From NCBI RefSeq assembly GCF_900451095.1, contig NZ_UGHV01000001.1, positions 1,860,001 to 1,924,000 on the forward strand: DNA of 64,000 nucleotides, read 5' to 3'. The notes under the pieces are model-generated. The model had not been told where the DNA came from. It saw only the letters and a program-made list of their open reading frames with translations, and ran no database searches. Positions 1 through 10,299 of the stretch are shown one piece after another. Each line of letters starts with the position of its first letter. The stretch's first letter is position 1. The DNA comes from Helicobacter canis. Its GTDB lineage: Bacteria > Campylobacterota > Campylobacteria > Campylobacterales > Helicobacteraceae. A program made the position numbers and the translations under genes.

Positions 1-1379
1 TCGCCTGCGCCAAGCTCCCTATCACCGAGCTTGTAAAGCAAGATGAGCAGTGCATAGCCTTTGGGCTAAAGCTCTCCCAAGTCCCTACAATGCCCGCTAG
101 TCAAATCACCACCTTGCAGCAAAAGCTAGCCAAAAGCCCAAATCTCCTTGCAAAAATCCAAATCCTGCGATCTAGCGATATAGCTCAAGCAATGTTTGCC
201 GCAAATGCGCAAGTCTTTGCCGAGATTTTCAACGCCCTAACCTATCAGCAAAAGCTACAAATCTTTGCCAAAAGCCCAGATCCAAAAGCGATCCAAAGAC
301 TTGCCAACCAAAACGCCAGCTCCTTTAACCGCGTGTTGCAGCATATCATTTTGGATTCTAGGCTCCTAGCCTTTAAGCAAGCAATCGCCAAAGCAGACAT
401 CACCACTTCAGATAGCAACACTTTCTTCCTGCTAGGGATCAATGAGCTACTCAATGACTCCAAGCAGCAAGCACTGCGGTATTTTGAGCGATCAAGAAAT
501 GCAGCTATTGATCCGTTTTTCAAAGATAGGGCGATGTTTTGGCAATACCTTGTAAGCGGCAATGTGGCGTTTCTGCACGATTTACAGACAAGTAAATTTG
601 TGGATATTTTTTCTATCTATGCGAATCAAAAGCTAAAAACAAAGCCAAATTACGAGATTGTATCAAGCTTTGATGGGCTAATCCTAAAAAAGCCCCCTAT
701 CAATATCAGCGATCCATTTGCGTGGCAAGTAGCAAGAGATAGTATCGGCTCTATCAAGGATATGACACGCTATGAAGAAGAAGTCAATAGATTCTACACG
801 ATTGATACCACTCCGCACCTAGCGCATTTCAGCAATCGTATCACTAAATATAGCGTGAATTACTACATTATGCCCTATGTGGATTTGGTGCATTGGCGCG
901 ATGATAAGCAAAAGGCGATGAGCCTAGCCATAGCCAAGCAAGAAAGCCACTTTATCCCAGCTCTTGTCTCGCGCTCTTACGCGCTTGGTATGATGCAGAT
1001 TATGCCCTTTAACTTAGAGCCCTTTGCCAAAAAGCTTGAGATAAAACATAAGGTTACTTTAGAAGATTTGTTTAAGCCAGAGTTTGCCTACACCTTTGGG
1101 ACGATGTTTTTAGAAGAGCTAAACGATGAGTTTAAGCACCCGCTTTTTGTCGCGTATGCGTATAATGGCGGTCCGGGATTTTGGCGCAGGACATTGGCGA
1201 AGGGGCAGCTATTTGTAAAAAATCGCAAATATGAGCCCTGGCTCTCTATGGAGCTAATCGCCAATGAAGAGCCTAGATTCTATGGTATGAAAGTGCTAGC
1301 AAACTACATCATCTATCAAGAGCTTTTGGGACATAAAGTGGATATAGAATCCTTGCTAAAACAAACCCTACGCTACTAG
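1..1379 (+). CDS. slt: Soluble lytic murein transglycosylase (5' partial)
   Basis: The reading frame is open from the window edge, so the ATG at 90 is probably internal and the true start lies upstream. The C-terminal third has the Slt/GEWL-like lysozyme fold signature: AIAKQESHF supplies the catalytic glutamate, followed by ALGMMQIMP and, further on, VAYAYNGGPGFWRR. The N-terminal part is alpha-helical and alanine-rich, like the superhelical U domain of Slt70-type enzymes. The family cleaves the MurNAc-GlcNAc bond of peptidoglycan in the periplasm, leaving 1,6-anhydro ends. A signal peptide cannot be judged because the N-terminus is missing. The gene converges on ispG, with a repeat-filled gap between them. 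Confidence 0.85.
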   Translation, partial: ACAKLPITELVKQDEQCIAFGLKLSQVPTMPASQITTLQQKLAKSPNLLAKIQILRSSDIAQAMFAANAQVFAEIFNALTYQQKLQIFAKSPDPKAIQRLANQNASSFNRVLQHIILDSRLLAFKQAIAKADITTSDSNTFFLLGINELLNDSKQQALRYFERSRNAAIDPFFKDRAMFWQYLVSGNVAFLHDLQTSKFVDIFSIYANQKLKTKPNYEIVSSFDGLILKKPPINISDPFAWQVARDSIGSIKDMTRYEEEVNRFYTIDTTPHLAHFSNRITKYSVNYYIMPYVDLVHWRDDKQKAMSLAIAKQESHFIPALVSRSYALGMMQIMPFNLEPFAKKLEIKHKVTLEDLFKPEFAYTFGTMFLEELNDEFKHPLFVAYAYNGGPGFWRRTLAKGQLFVKNRKYEPWLSMELIANEEPRFYGMKVLANYIIYQELLGHKVDIESLLKQTLRY

Positions 1380-1450
1380 GGTGCAATAGATTCTAGCAAA
1401 GACTCTAGCCCTAGAATCCACTTTTTCAACTTAGGCGATTCATCTGTCTA

Positions 1451-1577
1451 GCGATTCAGTCTTGGGCGAGCAATGCGGCAGTGTTGCGTGATTTTAGGGC
1501 AGTCATTACCGCTCAAGGTAACTCCTACCCTAAAATCACGCAAAGCTACCACAGCCCCACCGCAATTCTTAGAATCG
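1451..1577 (-). repeat. Family I modular hairpin element, copy A (loop 1)
   Basis: Read on the minus strand, the element runs from GATTCTAAGAATTGCGG through a GGTAGCTTT-type left flank into a perfect 16-bp stem (arms 1528-1543 and 1484-1499) around a 28-nt loop, then the right flank AACACTGCCGCAT up to GACTGAATCGC. Both flanks recur in copies B-E. The loop (GGAGTTACC...GCGGTAATGACT) is shared only with copy B, and the stem sequence is private to this copy. Confidence 0.75.
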
Positions 1578-1684
1578 TTTTACTCTAAAACTAACTTCAA
1601 TCCTAGAATCCACTTTTCAAACAACGCCCTTTTTCTCTCACTTGCGAGACACTGCGCCAGCAGTGGCGCGGCAATCCATAAGCC

Positions 1685-1724
1685 AAGCCTAGAATCCACT
1701 TTTGAAAAAGTGGATTCTAGGCTT
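1685..1724 (-). terminator. Inverted pair of the 15-mer word, likely ispG terminator
   Basis: The arms at 1685-1703 and 1706-1724 are perfectly complementary over 19 bp and consist of the CTAGAATCCACTTTT word facing its inverse. The hairpin starts about 25 bases past the ispG stop codon. It sits between convergent genes and could serve both. Paired uptake words used as terminators are known in Haemophilus and Neisseria; the parallel here is inference. Confidence 0.6.
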
Positions 1725-1748
1725 TCTATCGCTAGTATCTCTCTATGG

Positions 1749-2852
1749 CTACTGCGCTTGGGCGCGTTCTTGTGCCATTTGCTCCACTTCTGCGACAAAG
1801 GATTCTAGGAGCTTTTCTTCTGGGAGCTTGCGTAGCACTTCGCCCTCTTTAATGATCATTCCAGATTTATGCCCAAAGGCTATGGCAATATCCGCGTGCT
1901 TTGCCTCTCCTAAAGCATTCACCGCACAGCCCATAACGCTTACTTGCAGCGGCGTGGTGATATGGCTTAGTCGCTTCTCCACCTCTTTTACCATACTGAC
2001 TAGATCTGCTTGTATGCGCCCACAAGTAGGACAGGAGATGATAGTAATGCCCTGCTTCTGCCGCCCGCTATATCGCAAGATCGCGCGCGCTAGGGCGATT
2101 TCTTGCTCTAGCTCGCCGGTGATTGAGCAGCGCATCGTATCGCCAATACCCTCCATAAGCAGCCCGCCAAGAGCCATAGAAGACTTAATGGTCGAGTGAA
2201 ACATCGTCCCCGCTTCGGTAACGCCTAGATGAAAGGGGTATTCCACAAGTGGGCGTAGCATTCTATATGCTGCCATTGTGCGCTCCACATCGCTAGCTTT
2301 TAGCGAGATTTTCATATTAGTAAAGCCAAAGTCTTCAAGCAGCTTGATATTGTATAAAGCGGATTCCACCATACCCTTTGGTGTCGCGCCATACTTCTCT
2401 TCAAACTGCTTTTCTAAACTACCGCCATTAACCCCTATGCGGATAGGGATATTGCGAGCATTGCACGCATCAGCTACGGCTTTGATCTTGTCTTTAGAGC
2501 CGATATTGCCCGGATTTATGCGTATGCAATCCACCGATTCTGCAGCGATGAGCGCGTATTCATAGCGGAAGTGTATGTCAGAGACAAGCGGCAGGGGCGA
2601 GATAGAGCGCAAGTCTTTAAGCGCGTGGGCATCTTTGAGATCGCTTACTGCCACACGCACGATGTCCGCTCCAGCCAAAGCCAAGCGATCTAGCTGCTCT
2701 TTTGTAGCTTGTATGTCTTTGGTCTTGGTAAATGTCATACTCTGCACAGATATAGGCGCATCGCCACCGATAGCGACATTGCCAACTAGAATCTGCTTTG
2801 TTTTATAGCGCGGAGGAAGTGTGCTTGAAGTAGCGGTGTTTGGCTCTAGCAT
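1749..2852 (-). CDS. ispG: 4-hydroxy-3-methylbut-2-en-1-yl diphosphate synthase (IspG/GcpE)
   Basis: This 367-residue protein matches the short bacterial IspG type. It reductively converts MEcPP to HMBPP in the MEP isoprenoid pathway, using a [4Fe-4S] cluster. The N-terminal TIM-barrel half carries SVQSM and the RINPGNIGS segment. The C-terminal half has the cluster cysteines in SCPTCGR and the later MGC(A)VNALGEA motif. The start at 2852 follows an AAGGA site seven bases upstream, and a TATAAT box lies at 2886-2891. It is divergent from hypA. The last residues (about AQERAQAQ) are a low-complexity tail. Confidence 0.95.
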   Translation of the reverse strand: MLEPNTATSSTLPPRYKTKQILVGNVAIGGDAPISVQSMTFTKTKDIQATKEQLDRLALAGADIVRVAVSDLKDAHALKDLRSISPLPLVSDIHFRYEYALIAAESVDCIRINPGNIGSKDKIKAVADACNARNIPIRIGVNGGSLEKQFEEKYGATPKGMVESALYNIKLLEDFGFTNMKISLKASDVERTMAAYRMLRPLVEYPFHLGVTEAGTMFHSTIKSSMALGGLLMEGIGDTMRCSITGELEQEIALARAILRYSGRQKQGITIISCPTCGRIQADLVSMVKEVEKRLSHITTPLQVSVMGCAVNALGEAKHADIAIAFGHKSGMIIKEGEVLRKLPEEKLLESFVAEVEQMAQERAQAQ

Positions 2853-2885
2853 AGTGTATCCTTAAGAGGTTGAAAGATTTGGGGC

Positions 2886-2891
2886 ATTATA
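2886..2891 (-). promoter_or_regulatory. Sigma-70 -10 box for ispG
   Basis: A perfect TATAAT on the minus strand, 34-39 bases before the ispG ATG, preceded by TGC (an extended -10 like arrangement). No convincing -35 was recognised, which is usual for Helicobacter vegetative promoters. Confidence 0.5.
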
Positions 2892-2966
2892 GCAGACTTC
2901 ATAGCGCAACCACAAACACACCAAAATATGCTAAAATCCACAAAATACGAGAAGAAAGACCACCCA

Positions 2967-3317
2967 ATGCACGAATACTCTGTCGTAACAGCCCTACTAG
3001 AGCAATGCGATCACTACGCGCTAGATTCTGGTGCGAGTAAGATAGAGAAGATTGTCGTGGGTATTGGCGAGCATAGCGGCATAGAAGTAGCTTTGCTACA
3101 AAGCGCGTTTGAGACCTTTAAAGAAGAGAGCATTTACACAAAGCACGCGCATTTAGAGATACAAATCCAGCCCATAATGCTTGCGTGTAGCTCTTGTGGC
3201 ACTACTAGTGCGCCAAAGCAGCAAGACTACGCCACTTGCCCACAATGCGCGAGCAAGAGTGTGCAAATCACGCAAGGCAGAGATATGCTACTACTGCGGC
3301 TAGAAATGCTAGAGTAG
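2967..3317 (+). CDS. hypA: Hydrogenase/urease nickel maturation protein HypA
   Basis: HypA is a nickel metallochaperone that, with HypB, delivers Ni to [NiFe]-hydrogenase and, in Helicobacter, also supports urease. I place the start at the ATG at 2967 because HypA begins MHEYS, in which the free N-terminus and His2 bind nickel; the open frame extends 13 codons further up without family support. The protein is then 116 residues, the normal size. The zinc site is visible as two CxxC motifs, CSSC and CPQC, near residues 75-95. No other hydrogenase genes are adjacent. Confidence 0.92.
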   Translation: MHEYSVVTALLEQCDHYALDSGASKIEKIVVGIGEHSGIEVALLQSAFETFKEESIYTKHAHLEIQIQPIMLACSSCGTTSAPKQQDYATCPQCASKSVQITQGRDMLLLRLEMLE

Positions 3318-3347
3318 GCAGATCAAGGAGAAGCTCAAGGAGAATCT

Positions 3348-4070
3348 ATGGATACCCCACTTACAAAAGACTTGCTAAAAGACCTTGTCAAGCACGCCGA
3401 TGAGCTGACTTTAGAGCAGATCAAGGAGAGCTGGGAGCTTGCTGGAGTGATCATAGATAAGGCAGATTCCTTGCAAAAAGAGCTGCAAAGCTACAAAGAT
3501 GAAATCCTAAGCTCACAAGCCACGCTAAAAGACTTGCGCGCCAAAGAGAGTGCGCTAAAAGAGCAAATCCAAGAGCTAGAATCCAAAAAACGCAATGCGA
3601 GCAATGAGCTAGCCAAACTCCACGATGAAATCAGCGTGCAAAAAATCATCAACCAAGCCAAAAAAGCCAAGCTAGAGCTACAAGAATCGCGCAAGCAGAT
3701 CCTACCCGGCAGTCTAAAAAGCGTGCAAATCTACCTAAAAGATGGCTCCATAGCCAAAGCAAAACCCGCGCAAAAAATCTTTAGCGAAGATGTGTATAAA
3801 AAATATCGCGTAGCATTCAAAGAAAACCGCACGCTAAAAATCCACATCTCCTCCCTTGAGCTAGAAAATAAACGCCTGCAAATCGAGCTACGCGACTTTT
3901 ACTCCGATCTTGCCCTAGAGGGTATGGGCGCACTAGAATCTAAAGCCACGCAAGAGCAGCAGCTCCCGCTAGACTCCAAAGACATCATCGCCACAGAAGA
4001 GGATTTGAGCGATTTTAAAAAAATGCTTCAAGACCACAAACGCAAAAAAAGCAAGCCCCCCAAACACTAG
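3348..4070 (+). CDS. Coiled-coil protein of unknown function
   Basis: A 240-residue, highly charged, probably cytoplasmic protein with no signal peptide or membrane segment. Residues from about 35 to 125 form a long heptad-rich coiled coil (LQKELQSYKDEI and similar), followed by a short more globular stretch around KSVQIYLKDGS and a second helical part. A clear AAGGAG site precedes the ATG. It starts 30 bases after hypA and is probably co-transcribed. I do not recognise a named family, and nothing in the context assigns a role. Confidence 0.75.
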   Translation: MDTPLTKDLLKDLVKHADELTLEQIKESWELAGVIIDKADSLQKELQSYKDEILSSQATLKDLRAKESALKEQIQELESKKRNASNELAKLHDEISVQKIINQAKKAKLELQESRKQILPGSLKSVQIYLKDGSIAKAKPAQKIFSEDVYKKYRVAFKENRTLKIHISSLELENKRLQIELRDFYSDLALEGMGALESKATQEQQLPLDSKDIIATEEDLSDFKKMLQDHKRKKSKPPKH

Positions 4071-4132
4071 CCCCCCAAACGCCACAAAGCACACCACAAA
4101 GCCATTTGTCTAAATCCTAGCCTGCTCTTAAT

Positions 4133-5707
4133 CTACCCCAAAAACCACCGCCAATATACAAAGGCAAAGATACTCACCGCTACAATCCCCACAACACTAA
4201 GCAAAAAGCCAAATCGCACCATATCCCACACTTTGATACCGCCTTTTTCAAAGACTATGGCATTAGGCGGCGTGGAGATAGGAACCATAAAAGAAAAGCT
4301 CGCACAAATTGTGATAGCAAGCATTGTGATTGTCGGCTCATCTGCTACTAAAAACGACTGCGTAGCAGTGTAGATGATAGGGAGTAAAATAGCAATCAGT
4401 GCTGTCGTGCTTAAAAAGCCTGTGGCGATAATCGCACAAACACAAGCAAGGAGTAAAAATACAAAAAATGGCAAATTAGCAAATTGCATAAAATAGCTTT
4501 CAAACACCCCACCAAGCTCGGATTGAGAAAAGGCAGTGGCGATACAAAACCCCGCACCAAACAAAAATATCAGCTCATAAGGGATAGACTTAGAATCATC
4601 CCAATCCAAAAACCCAAGCTTTGGCACAAACATAAGTAGCCCAAAGGCTAGTAAAATCACATTTTCATTTAGCCCCAAGCCATTGTAAAAAGGCTTAATG
4701 GGCGAGTTTAAAAATAACACAACAAGCAAAAGCGCGATGAAAAATAATAATCGCTTATGTTCAGCACGCACTTGTATATTTTCAAACGCCTTAAACTCCA
4801 CGCTATGAGCTTGTGTGCCAAAAGATAGGATATAAATCATCGTATAAAGCATAAGGCAAGTAAGCGGAGCCATCATAAAAATCCAAGTGGTAAAGCTTAT
4901 GCCATCAAAGCCAAGCTTTTCTAAGAATCCTAGAAAGATAAGATTAGGCGGTGAGCCAATAGGCGTTGTAATCCCGCTGATACTCGCCCCAAATGCCACA
5001 GCGAGTAAAAAACGCATTTTAAGAAAATAATCCTGCGTGATTGATAAGGCAATAGGCAGGAGCAAAATCGCGGTGGTGGAGTTTGATAAAGCTGTGCCAA
5101 GCACACAAGAGGCAAGCCCCAAAGCAGAGATGACGCCCTTAGGATTTTGCGGAAAAAGGGAGAGAAACTTTTTAGCGATGATTTTATGAAGCCCAATTTT
5201 TTCTGTGGCGGTAGCGAGCATAAAACCACCTAAAAAGAGATAAATGATAGGATTAGCATAATTTGCCGTAGCACTTTTGGTATCAAGTATGCCAAAGCTT
5301 GGGAAAAGGATAATAGGCAAAAGTGAGACAACGCCTAGCGGCAGGGCTTTATTCGTCCAGAGTGTAACAAGCAGGGCAATAATGCCAAGCAAGGCTGAAA
5401 CCTTAAAAGACGCTCCAAGATACACTCTTGCTACAATCGCTGCGATAATGCCAAGCACAAGGGCAATGCCCACACCTAGAATGATTTTTATCACTCGTTG
5501 CTCTTGCGGGGTGGATTTTTGAGCGGAATCTAGCAGGGTGGATTCTGTGGAGTTGAGATTAGATTCTAGCAGAGAGTCTTTGGCAGAATCTAGTAAAGTG
5601 GATTCTAGCTTAGGTGGTAGCCTAGAGTCTTGCGCGCTAGAATCTAGGCTAGATGAAGCTTGTGTAAGATCTTTTTCCTGTGTGGTAGGCTGTGTAGATT
5701 CGTGCAT
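4133..5707 (-). CDS. DASS (SLC13) family sodium/dicarboxylate-type transporter
   Basis: This 524-residue protein has about a dozen hydrophobic segments after residue 70. It carries DASS-family signatures: SNSTTAILLLPIAL and GITTPIGSPPNL in the first half, and VPISTPPNAIVF near the end, in the two inverted repeats that hold the SNT-like substrate/sodium sites. It probably imports C4-dicarboxylates or a related anion; the exact substrate cannot be read. The first 70 residues are an unusual Ser/Leu/Asp-rich extension (repeated LDSA, LDSS, LESTLLDS) coded largely by copies of the TAGAATC/GATTCTA word, absent from typical DASS proteins and probably cytoplasmic. A later start near residue 60-70 cannot be excluded. 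Confidence 0.85.
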   Translation of the reverse strand: MHESTQPTTQEKDLTQASSSLDSSAQDSRLPPKLESTLLDSAKDSLLESNLNSTESTLLDSAQKSTPQEQRVIKIILGVGIALVLGIIAAIVARVYLGASFKVSALLGIIALLVTLWTNKALPLGVVSLLPIILFPSFGILDTKSATANYANPIIYLFLGGFMLATATEKIGLHKIIAKKFLSLFPQNPKGVISALGLASCVLGTALSNSTTAILLLPIALSITQDYFLKMRFLLAVAFGASISGITTPIGSPPNLIFLGFLEKLGFDGISFTTWIFMMAPLTCLMLYTMIYILSFGTQAHSVEFKAFENIQVRAEHKRLLFFIALLLVVLFLNSPIKPFYNGLGLNENVILLAFGLLMFVPKLGFLDWDDSKSIPYELIFLFGAGFCIATAFSQSELGGVFESYFMQFANLPFFVFLLLACVCAIIATGFLSTTALIAILLPIIYTATQSFLVADEPTITMLAITICASFSFMVPISTPPNAIVFEKGGIKVWDMVRFGFLLSVVGIVAVSIFAFVYWRWFLG

Positions 5708-5783
5708 AGATTCTCCCCTGCTGAGTCTTGCGCAATTCTAGCACACATTAGCGTGATATGGCTACTTGGCTCTAAGGCTAGAT

Positions 5784-7700
5784 CTAGTATTCACACCGCC
5801 CGCTTATGCACTGATTTAAAAGCTCTGGCAAGGGCAAAAGTCCATTCCCCCTCCTATCGCTCCCATCACCACTGCAATCACTCAAAGACACAATGCCTTC
5901 AAAGCCATTGCGATATGCCCTATCCACTGAAAATACCCCAAGCCCCACGACATTGATATGTCTCCCTGCAAATCGCCCCAGCCGCTCTCTAAGCTCGGCT
6001 ACACTATTTGCAGGCACTAATCTCGCCCGATACTCCTCCATAGTTACAAGAGAGTTTGCGGGGATTGTTACCACGCCACTTTGCAAGCGTAAAACAGGCA
6101 CAGCGTGCGCGGTTAGCGTGCGTAAATCTGGATCAAATCTCGCCATTGTAAAAAGAAACACACTCCCAGCAGGGGAGTTGATCACGCGTTGCATAAGGCT
6201 ATCTACTTCAGCTTGTGTTACCCCTTGCCCAAGCATTGTCCAATCATACTGCGGCAGCATAGAAATACTGCTTGCATACGCCCTCTCCACATTGCGCAAA
6301 AACGAATCCCTACGCCCTGTAACAGGATAATTATAGTAGCTCATAATATCTTCTAGCGTTTGGTGCAAGATAGAGTTTCTAGCTTGAAAGGAGGGAAAAG
6401 GATTCCTACCCGGTGCTGTGTCAAAAAAATATCCGCCACTTGTAAGAGGGGTTTGAAAATGCAGTAGCTCGGCTATCATTTGATATGCTTGTAGCAGACA
6501 TACACCGCAAATCCCACTTGCAGGGGTTGTCATATCTGTGCTGTAATCAATGGCAAAAAGCCGCTGTATCCACTGCTCACTTAGATTAAAGCTTGGTGGC
6601 AAGGGCGGGATATTTGTCTTTTTCTTATAGGGATCCCCAAGCCAATGCCCCGGAGCTGGGCAATTATGCAAATTCCTCCCGGCATTCGCATAAATAAAGC
6701 GCAGCCACACTTCCATATAAGGATCAACAACAAAGGCAGAGGTAGGGCTTTTGCCCGTGTCTTTGGCGATATATCGCTTATTGACCGTATAAGGCACACC
6801 CCAATAATATCCATAGCGCGTTACACGCAGGATATTGCCATCTTTATCCTCAAAGGAGTAGAGATTCTGCCCCACAGGGATAGGCTTAAAATATGCGCGA
6901 TTGACTTTAGGGGGCTTTGTATCATCGCACAATGCCCACCACACCCAGTCCCAATTCTGCTTGCGTGTATCAGAATACATACAATACAATCGCCCTGTTG
7001 GCTCATAGTATTCTGCGATATGCCCACTCATTAGGTTGTAGTATAAAATCATCGTGTTTTTATCAGAATAATTACTGCGTAAAAAGTAGCGTTGCTGTCC
7101 ATAGCGATCGATCAAATCCCAGCCAATCCACATAAAAATACTTAGATTCCCGGGCATAGCGATTGTTTTTGACCACTCTGTCATACTTGGTGAGAGCTTA
7201 TGAAAAAAGAGCTTTTTATCCCTTGGCTTTGCAGCATAGAGATAGCTACCATCATCTTTAATGCTATAAAATGCCTCGCGTGAGACAAACCGCCCATTTT
7301 GGACTTTCCACTGCTGGGCTTTGAGATTGATGACACAAGGGGAAAGGAAGAGATAGTCAAATGTCTTTTCTCTCGCCCATACAGAATCTGGCGCAGTCAA
7401 GCAAAGCCAAGTTTTGTTGATATTAAAGCCAATGCGCCCAAAGGCATCAAATCTAGCTGGGATCGCCCTCCTTGATGAGCAATCCACAAGCCCAATATAA
7501 GAGTAATGAGCTGCGTAGCTTGAAAAAGTAGGTGCATAGCACAGCTTGTAGCCTTTAGATGTAACAACTTGCAATGACCTATCTTTAGGCGGCTGGACTT
7601 TATGCTGCACCACAGGAGCAGGCTTAGATTCTAGCACTTCTGCCGCTAACGGATATAAAGCACTTTGCAAGGCAAAGGCTATGGTGAATAATACTTTCAT
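5784..7700 (-). CDS. Secreted DUF1561 (PF07598)-like protein with ricin-B-like lectin region
   Basis: This 638-residue protein has a clear Sec signal peptide (about residues 1-20, ending LAA). Residues 41-140 look like a beta-trefoil lectin: regularly spaced Cys, hydrophobic strands and the QxW hallmark in AQQWKVQNGRF (QQW at 129-131). The C-terminal half holds many aromatic residues and Cys pairs (GICGVC) and ends with an SDCSGDGSDRR tail. Size, lectin-plus-C-terminal architecture and Cys/Trp richness match my memory of the DUF1561/PF07598 family, called virulence-modifying proteins in Leptospira, where they are lectin-linked cytotoxic nucleases, with relatives in Bartonella and Helicobacter. 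The family assignment is from memory; nuclease activity is inference. It stands alone, with an empty upstream region of 227 bases. Confidence 0.65.
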   Translation of the reverse strand: MKVLFTIAFALQSALYPLAAEVLESKPAPVVQHKVQPPKDRSLQVVTSKGYKLCYAPTFSSYAAHYSYIGLVDCSSRRAIPARFDAFGRIGFNINKTWLCLTAPDSVWAREKTFDYLFLSPCVINLKAQQWKVQNGRFVSREAFYSIKDDGSYLYAAKPRDKKLFFHKLSPSMTEWSKTIAMPGNLSIFMWIGWDLIDRYGQQRYFLRSNYSDKNTMILYYNLMSGHIAEYYEPTGRLYCMYSDTRKQNWDWVWWALCDDTKPPKVNRAYFKPIPVGQNLYSFEDKDGNILRVTRYGYYWGVPYTVNKRYIAKDTGKSPTSAFVVDPYMEVWLRFIYANAGRNLHNCPAPGHWLGDPYKKKTNIPPLPPSFNLSEQWIQRLFAIDYSTDMTTPASGICGVCLLQAYQMIAELLHFQTPLTSGGYFFDTAPGRNPFPSFQARNSILHQTLEDIMSYYNYPVTGRRDSFLRNVERAYASSISMLPQYDWTMLGQGVTQAEVDSLMQRVINSPAGSVFLFTMARFDPDLRTLTAHAVPVLRLQSGVVTIPANSLVTMEEYRARLVPANSVAELRERLGRFAGRHINVVGLGVFSVDRAYRNGFEGIVSLSDCSGDGSDRRGNGLLPLPELLNQCISGRCEY

Positions 7701-7873
7701 ATATACTCCTTTGTTTGGGGTATATCAATATACTGCCACTTGTTCTAATGATTAGTTAATACCTTAAAAATTAAATAAAAATCCATTGATAAGTAGTGTA
7801 AGTATCTCGTATAAATGAAGAAAAGTGGGACCTTGCACCTTAGAAATGCGACTAATGCTATCGTGTAGAATCT

Positions 7874-7901
7874 ACACTGCTTGATCTATGCCAAGCAGTG
7901 T
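7874..7901 (-). terminator. Hairpin downstream of the motE-like gene
   Basis: A perfect 10-bp stem (ACACTGCTTG at 7874-7883 with its complement at 7892-7901) around an 8-nt loop lies 27 bases after the stop of the motE-like gene. It ends the long minus-strand run. A second 7-bp palindrome (7864-7878) overlaps it, so two alternative structures are possible. No U-run follows, so intrinsic termination is uncertain. Confidence 0.4.
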
Positions 7902-7927
7902 GCCATCATCTAAAAGGCTGGATAAGA

Positions 7928-8599
7928 CTAGATCCCGCCATTTTCTTGGAAATCTACTTGATCTTGCTCAGGAGCCTTTGGGCTATCGCCGGGCACCTCT
8001 GCTACTTTTGGACTAGATTTTGGCTTATCATTGCTAAAGGGCGGTCCTTTGGCGATGATTTTAGTAAGCTCTGCGGCGCGCTTGGCGTCCATTTTAGCTA
8101 GGATCTTTGCCATCTCCGCAGCAGTGAGTGATGAGAGTATAGTCGCTGCTTCTGCATCATCTAGCTCTGCGATAATTGGCGCGGCTTTAGAATCTTTCAT
8201 ACCAGAAAAACTCTTTGCGACTTTAGTGTTTGCAGATGATTGGATCTCTTTTAGCAAGGCTTCATTTTTAGCGATCAGTGCCTCTATGGCTTTTTTCTTA
8301 TCATCTTGAAGTTTTGCTTGCTTTTGGGCTTCTTTGGTAGCTTCTTCTATTTTAGCTTTCAAGGCTTGCTCTTGCTCTTGTAGCTTTGCCTGCTTTTGAT
8401 CTAGGATATTTTGTGTGGCATTTTTGTAGGCTTCGAGATTTTGCATTTTTTCATTCAAGGTGCGTAAGTTTTGAGCGATTTCATCTTTACGCGCTTCAAA
8501 GATTGCATTACACTGCAAAAGCGCGTCAGGATTTGGCTCCTTTTTCTCCGCATAGACCACAGACAACACACACACCAGCACTGCTACTAAAATTCTCAC
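7928..8599 (-). CDS. MotE/MgtE-N-like exported coiled-coil protein (HP0257-like)
   Basis: This 223-residue protein has an N-terminal signal peptide (ILVAVLVCVLSVVYA), then a long coiled coil (about 45-130, QAKLQEQEQALKAKI), then an MgtE intracellular N-domain-like helical repeat (ELDDAEAATILSSL, AEMAKILAKMDAKRAAELT) and a Pro/Ser-rich tail. This layout is that of MotE-type flagellar motor chaperones. Its ATG overlaps the stop of the FliJ-like gene by four bases, so the two are translationally coupled and probably both serve flagellar assembly. The role is inferred from architecture and neighbours. Confidence 0.7.
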   Translation of the reverse strand: MRILVAVLVCVLSVVYAEKKEPNPDALLQCNAIFEARKDEIAQNLRTLNEKMQNLEAYKNATQNILDQKQAKLQEQEQALKAKIEEATKEAQKQAKLQDDKKKAIEALIAKNEALLKEIQSSANTKVAKSFSGMKDSKAAPIIAELDDAEAATILSSLTAAEMAKILAKMDAKRAAELTKIIAKGPPFSNDKPKSSPKVAEVPGDSPKAPEQDQVDFQENGGI

Positions 8600-9018
8600 A
8601 ATGGCTCCTTTTTGTAAAGTAGGATTGCAATTTCATCAAGCTCTTTGCGCTCTTTTTGCTTAAGTGCTTTAAGAAACTTTTCGCGCTCTTTATCGCGGAT
8701 ATGTTTAAGCTTTTCAAACTCCATACACAGCAGCCGATACTCTTGCTCTAGCTCCTGTATCCGCGCCTTGTCGTGGGCGATCTGCTCTTGTATAGAATCT
8801 ATTTCAAAGACAAACGCCCTTCTTTTGGCATTGGCTTGGAGAAACACACTAAAATCCCCTGACTGCGGGAGATTCATCGTGGCGATTTGCTCGATTAGCC
8901 CATTGACTTGGCTTTGCTTGGCGGCGATTTCGTTGTTGTAGCGGACAATATGCTGCTCACATAAAGAGAGCTTTTGCTCTTGGGCTTTGATAAGCTTGTC
9001 AAATGGTGTTTTCATCAA
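8596..9018 (-). CDS. fliJ: FliJ-like flagellar export chaperone (HP0256-like)
   Basis: A 140-residue, almost entirely coiled-coil, Lys/Glu-rich protein of FliJ size and character (LIKAQEQKLSLCEQHI at the start, KLKHIRDKEREKF near the end). FliJ binds the flagellar export ATPase complex and recycles chaperones. In H. pylori the gene beside purA (HP0256) was described as a FliJ-like protein, and the same order is seen here. Sequence alone cannot separate FliJ from other small coiled-coil proteins, so the call rests partly on synteny. It starts nine bases after purA ends. Confidence 0.65.
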   Translation of the reverse strand: MMKTPFDKLIKAQEQKLSLCEQHIVRYNNEIAAKQSQVNGLIEQIATMNLPQSGDFSVFLQANAKRRAFVFEIDSIQEQIAHDKARIQELEQEYRLLCMEFEKLKHIRDKEREKFLKALKQKERKELDEIAILLYKKEPL

Positions 9019-9027
9019 AAGTGGATT

Positions 9028-10299
<1,272 letters not shown>

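Larger units (their letters stand above)
1380..1748. other. Repeat-filled gap between slt and ispG
   Basis: This 369-base convergent gap holds no credible gene. It contains one family I modular hairpin (about 1451-1577), three separate copies of the AAAAGTGGATTCTAG word (near 1410, 1603 and 1690) and one inverted pair that makes a strong hairpin just after ispG. Short open frames here (for example 1473-1808) read through repeat sequence and look like by-products of repeats that lack stops in most frames. Confidence 0.7.

Noticed and set aside
1473-1808. Open frames across the slt-ispG gap
   Set aside because: They read through hairpin repeats and part of ispG antisense; no ribosome site or family signal.
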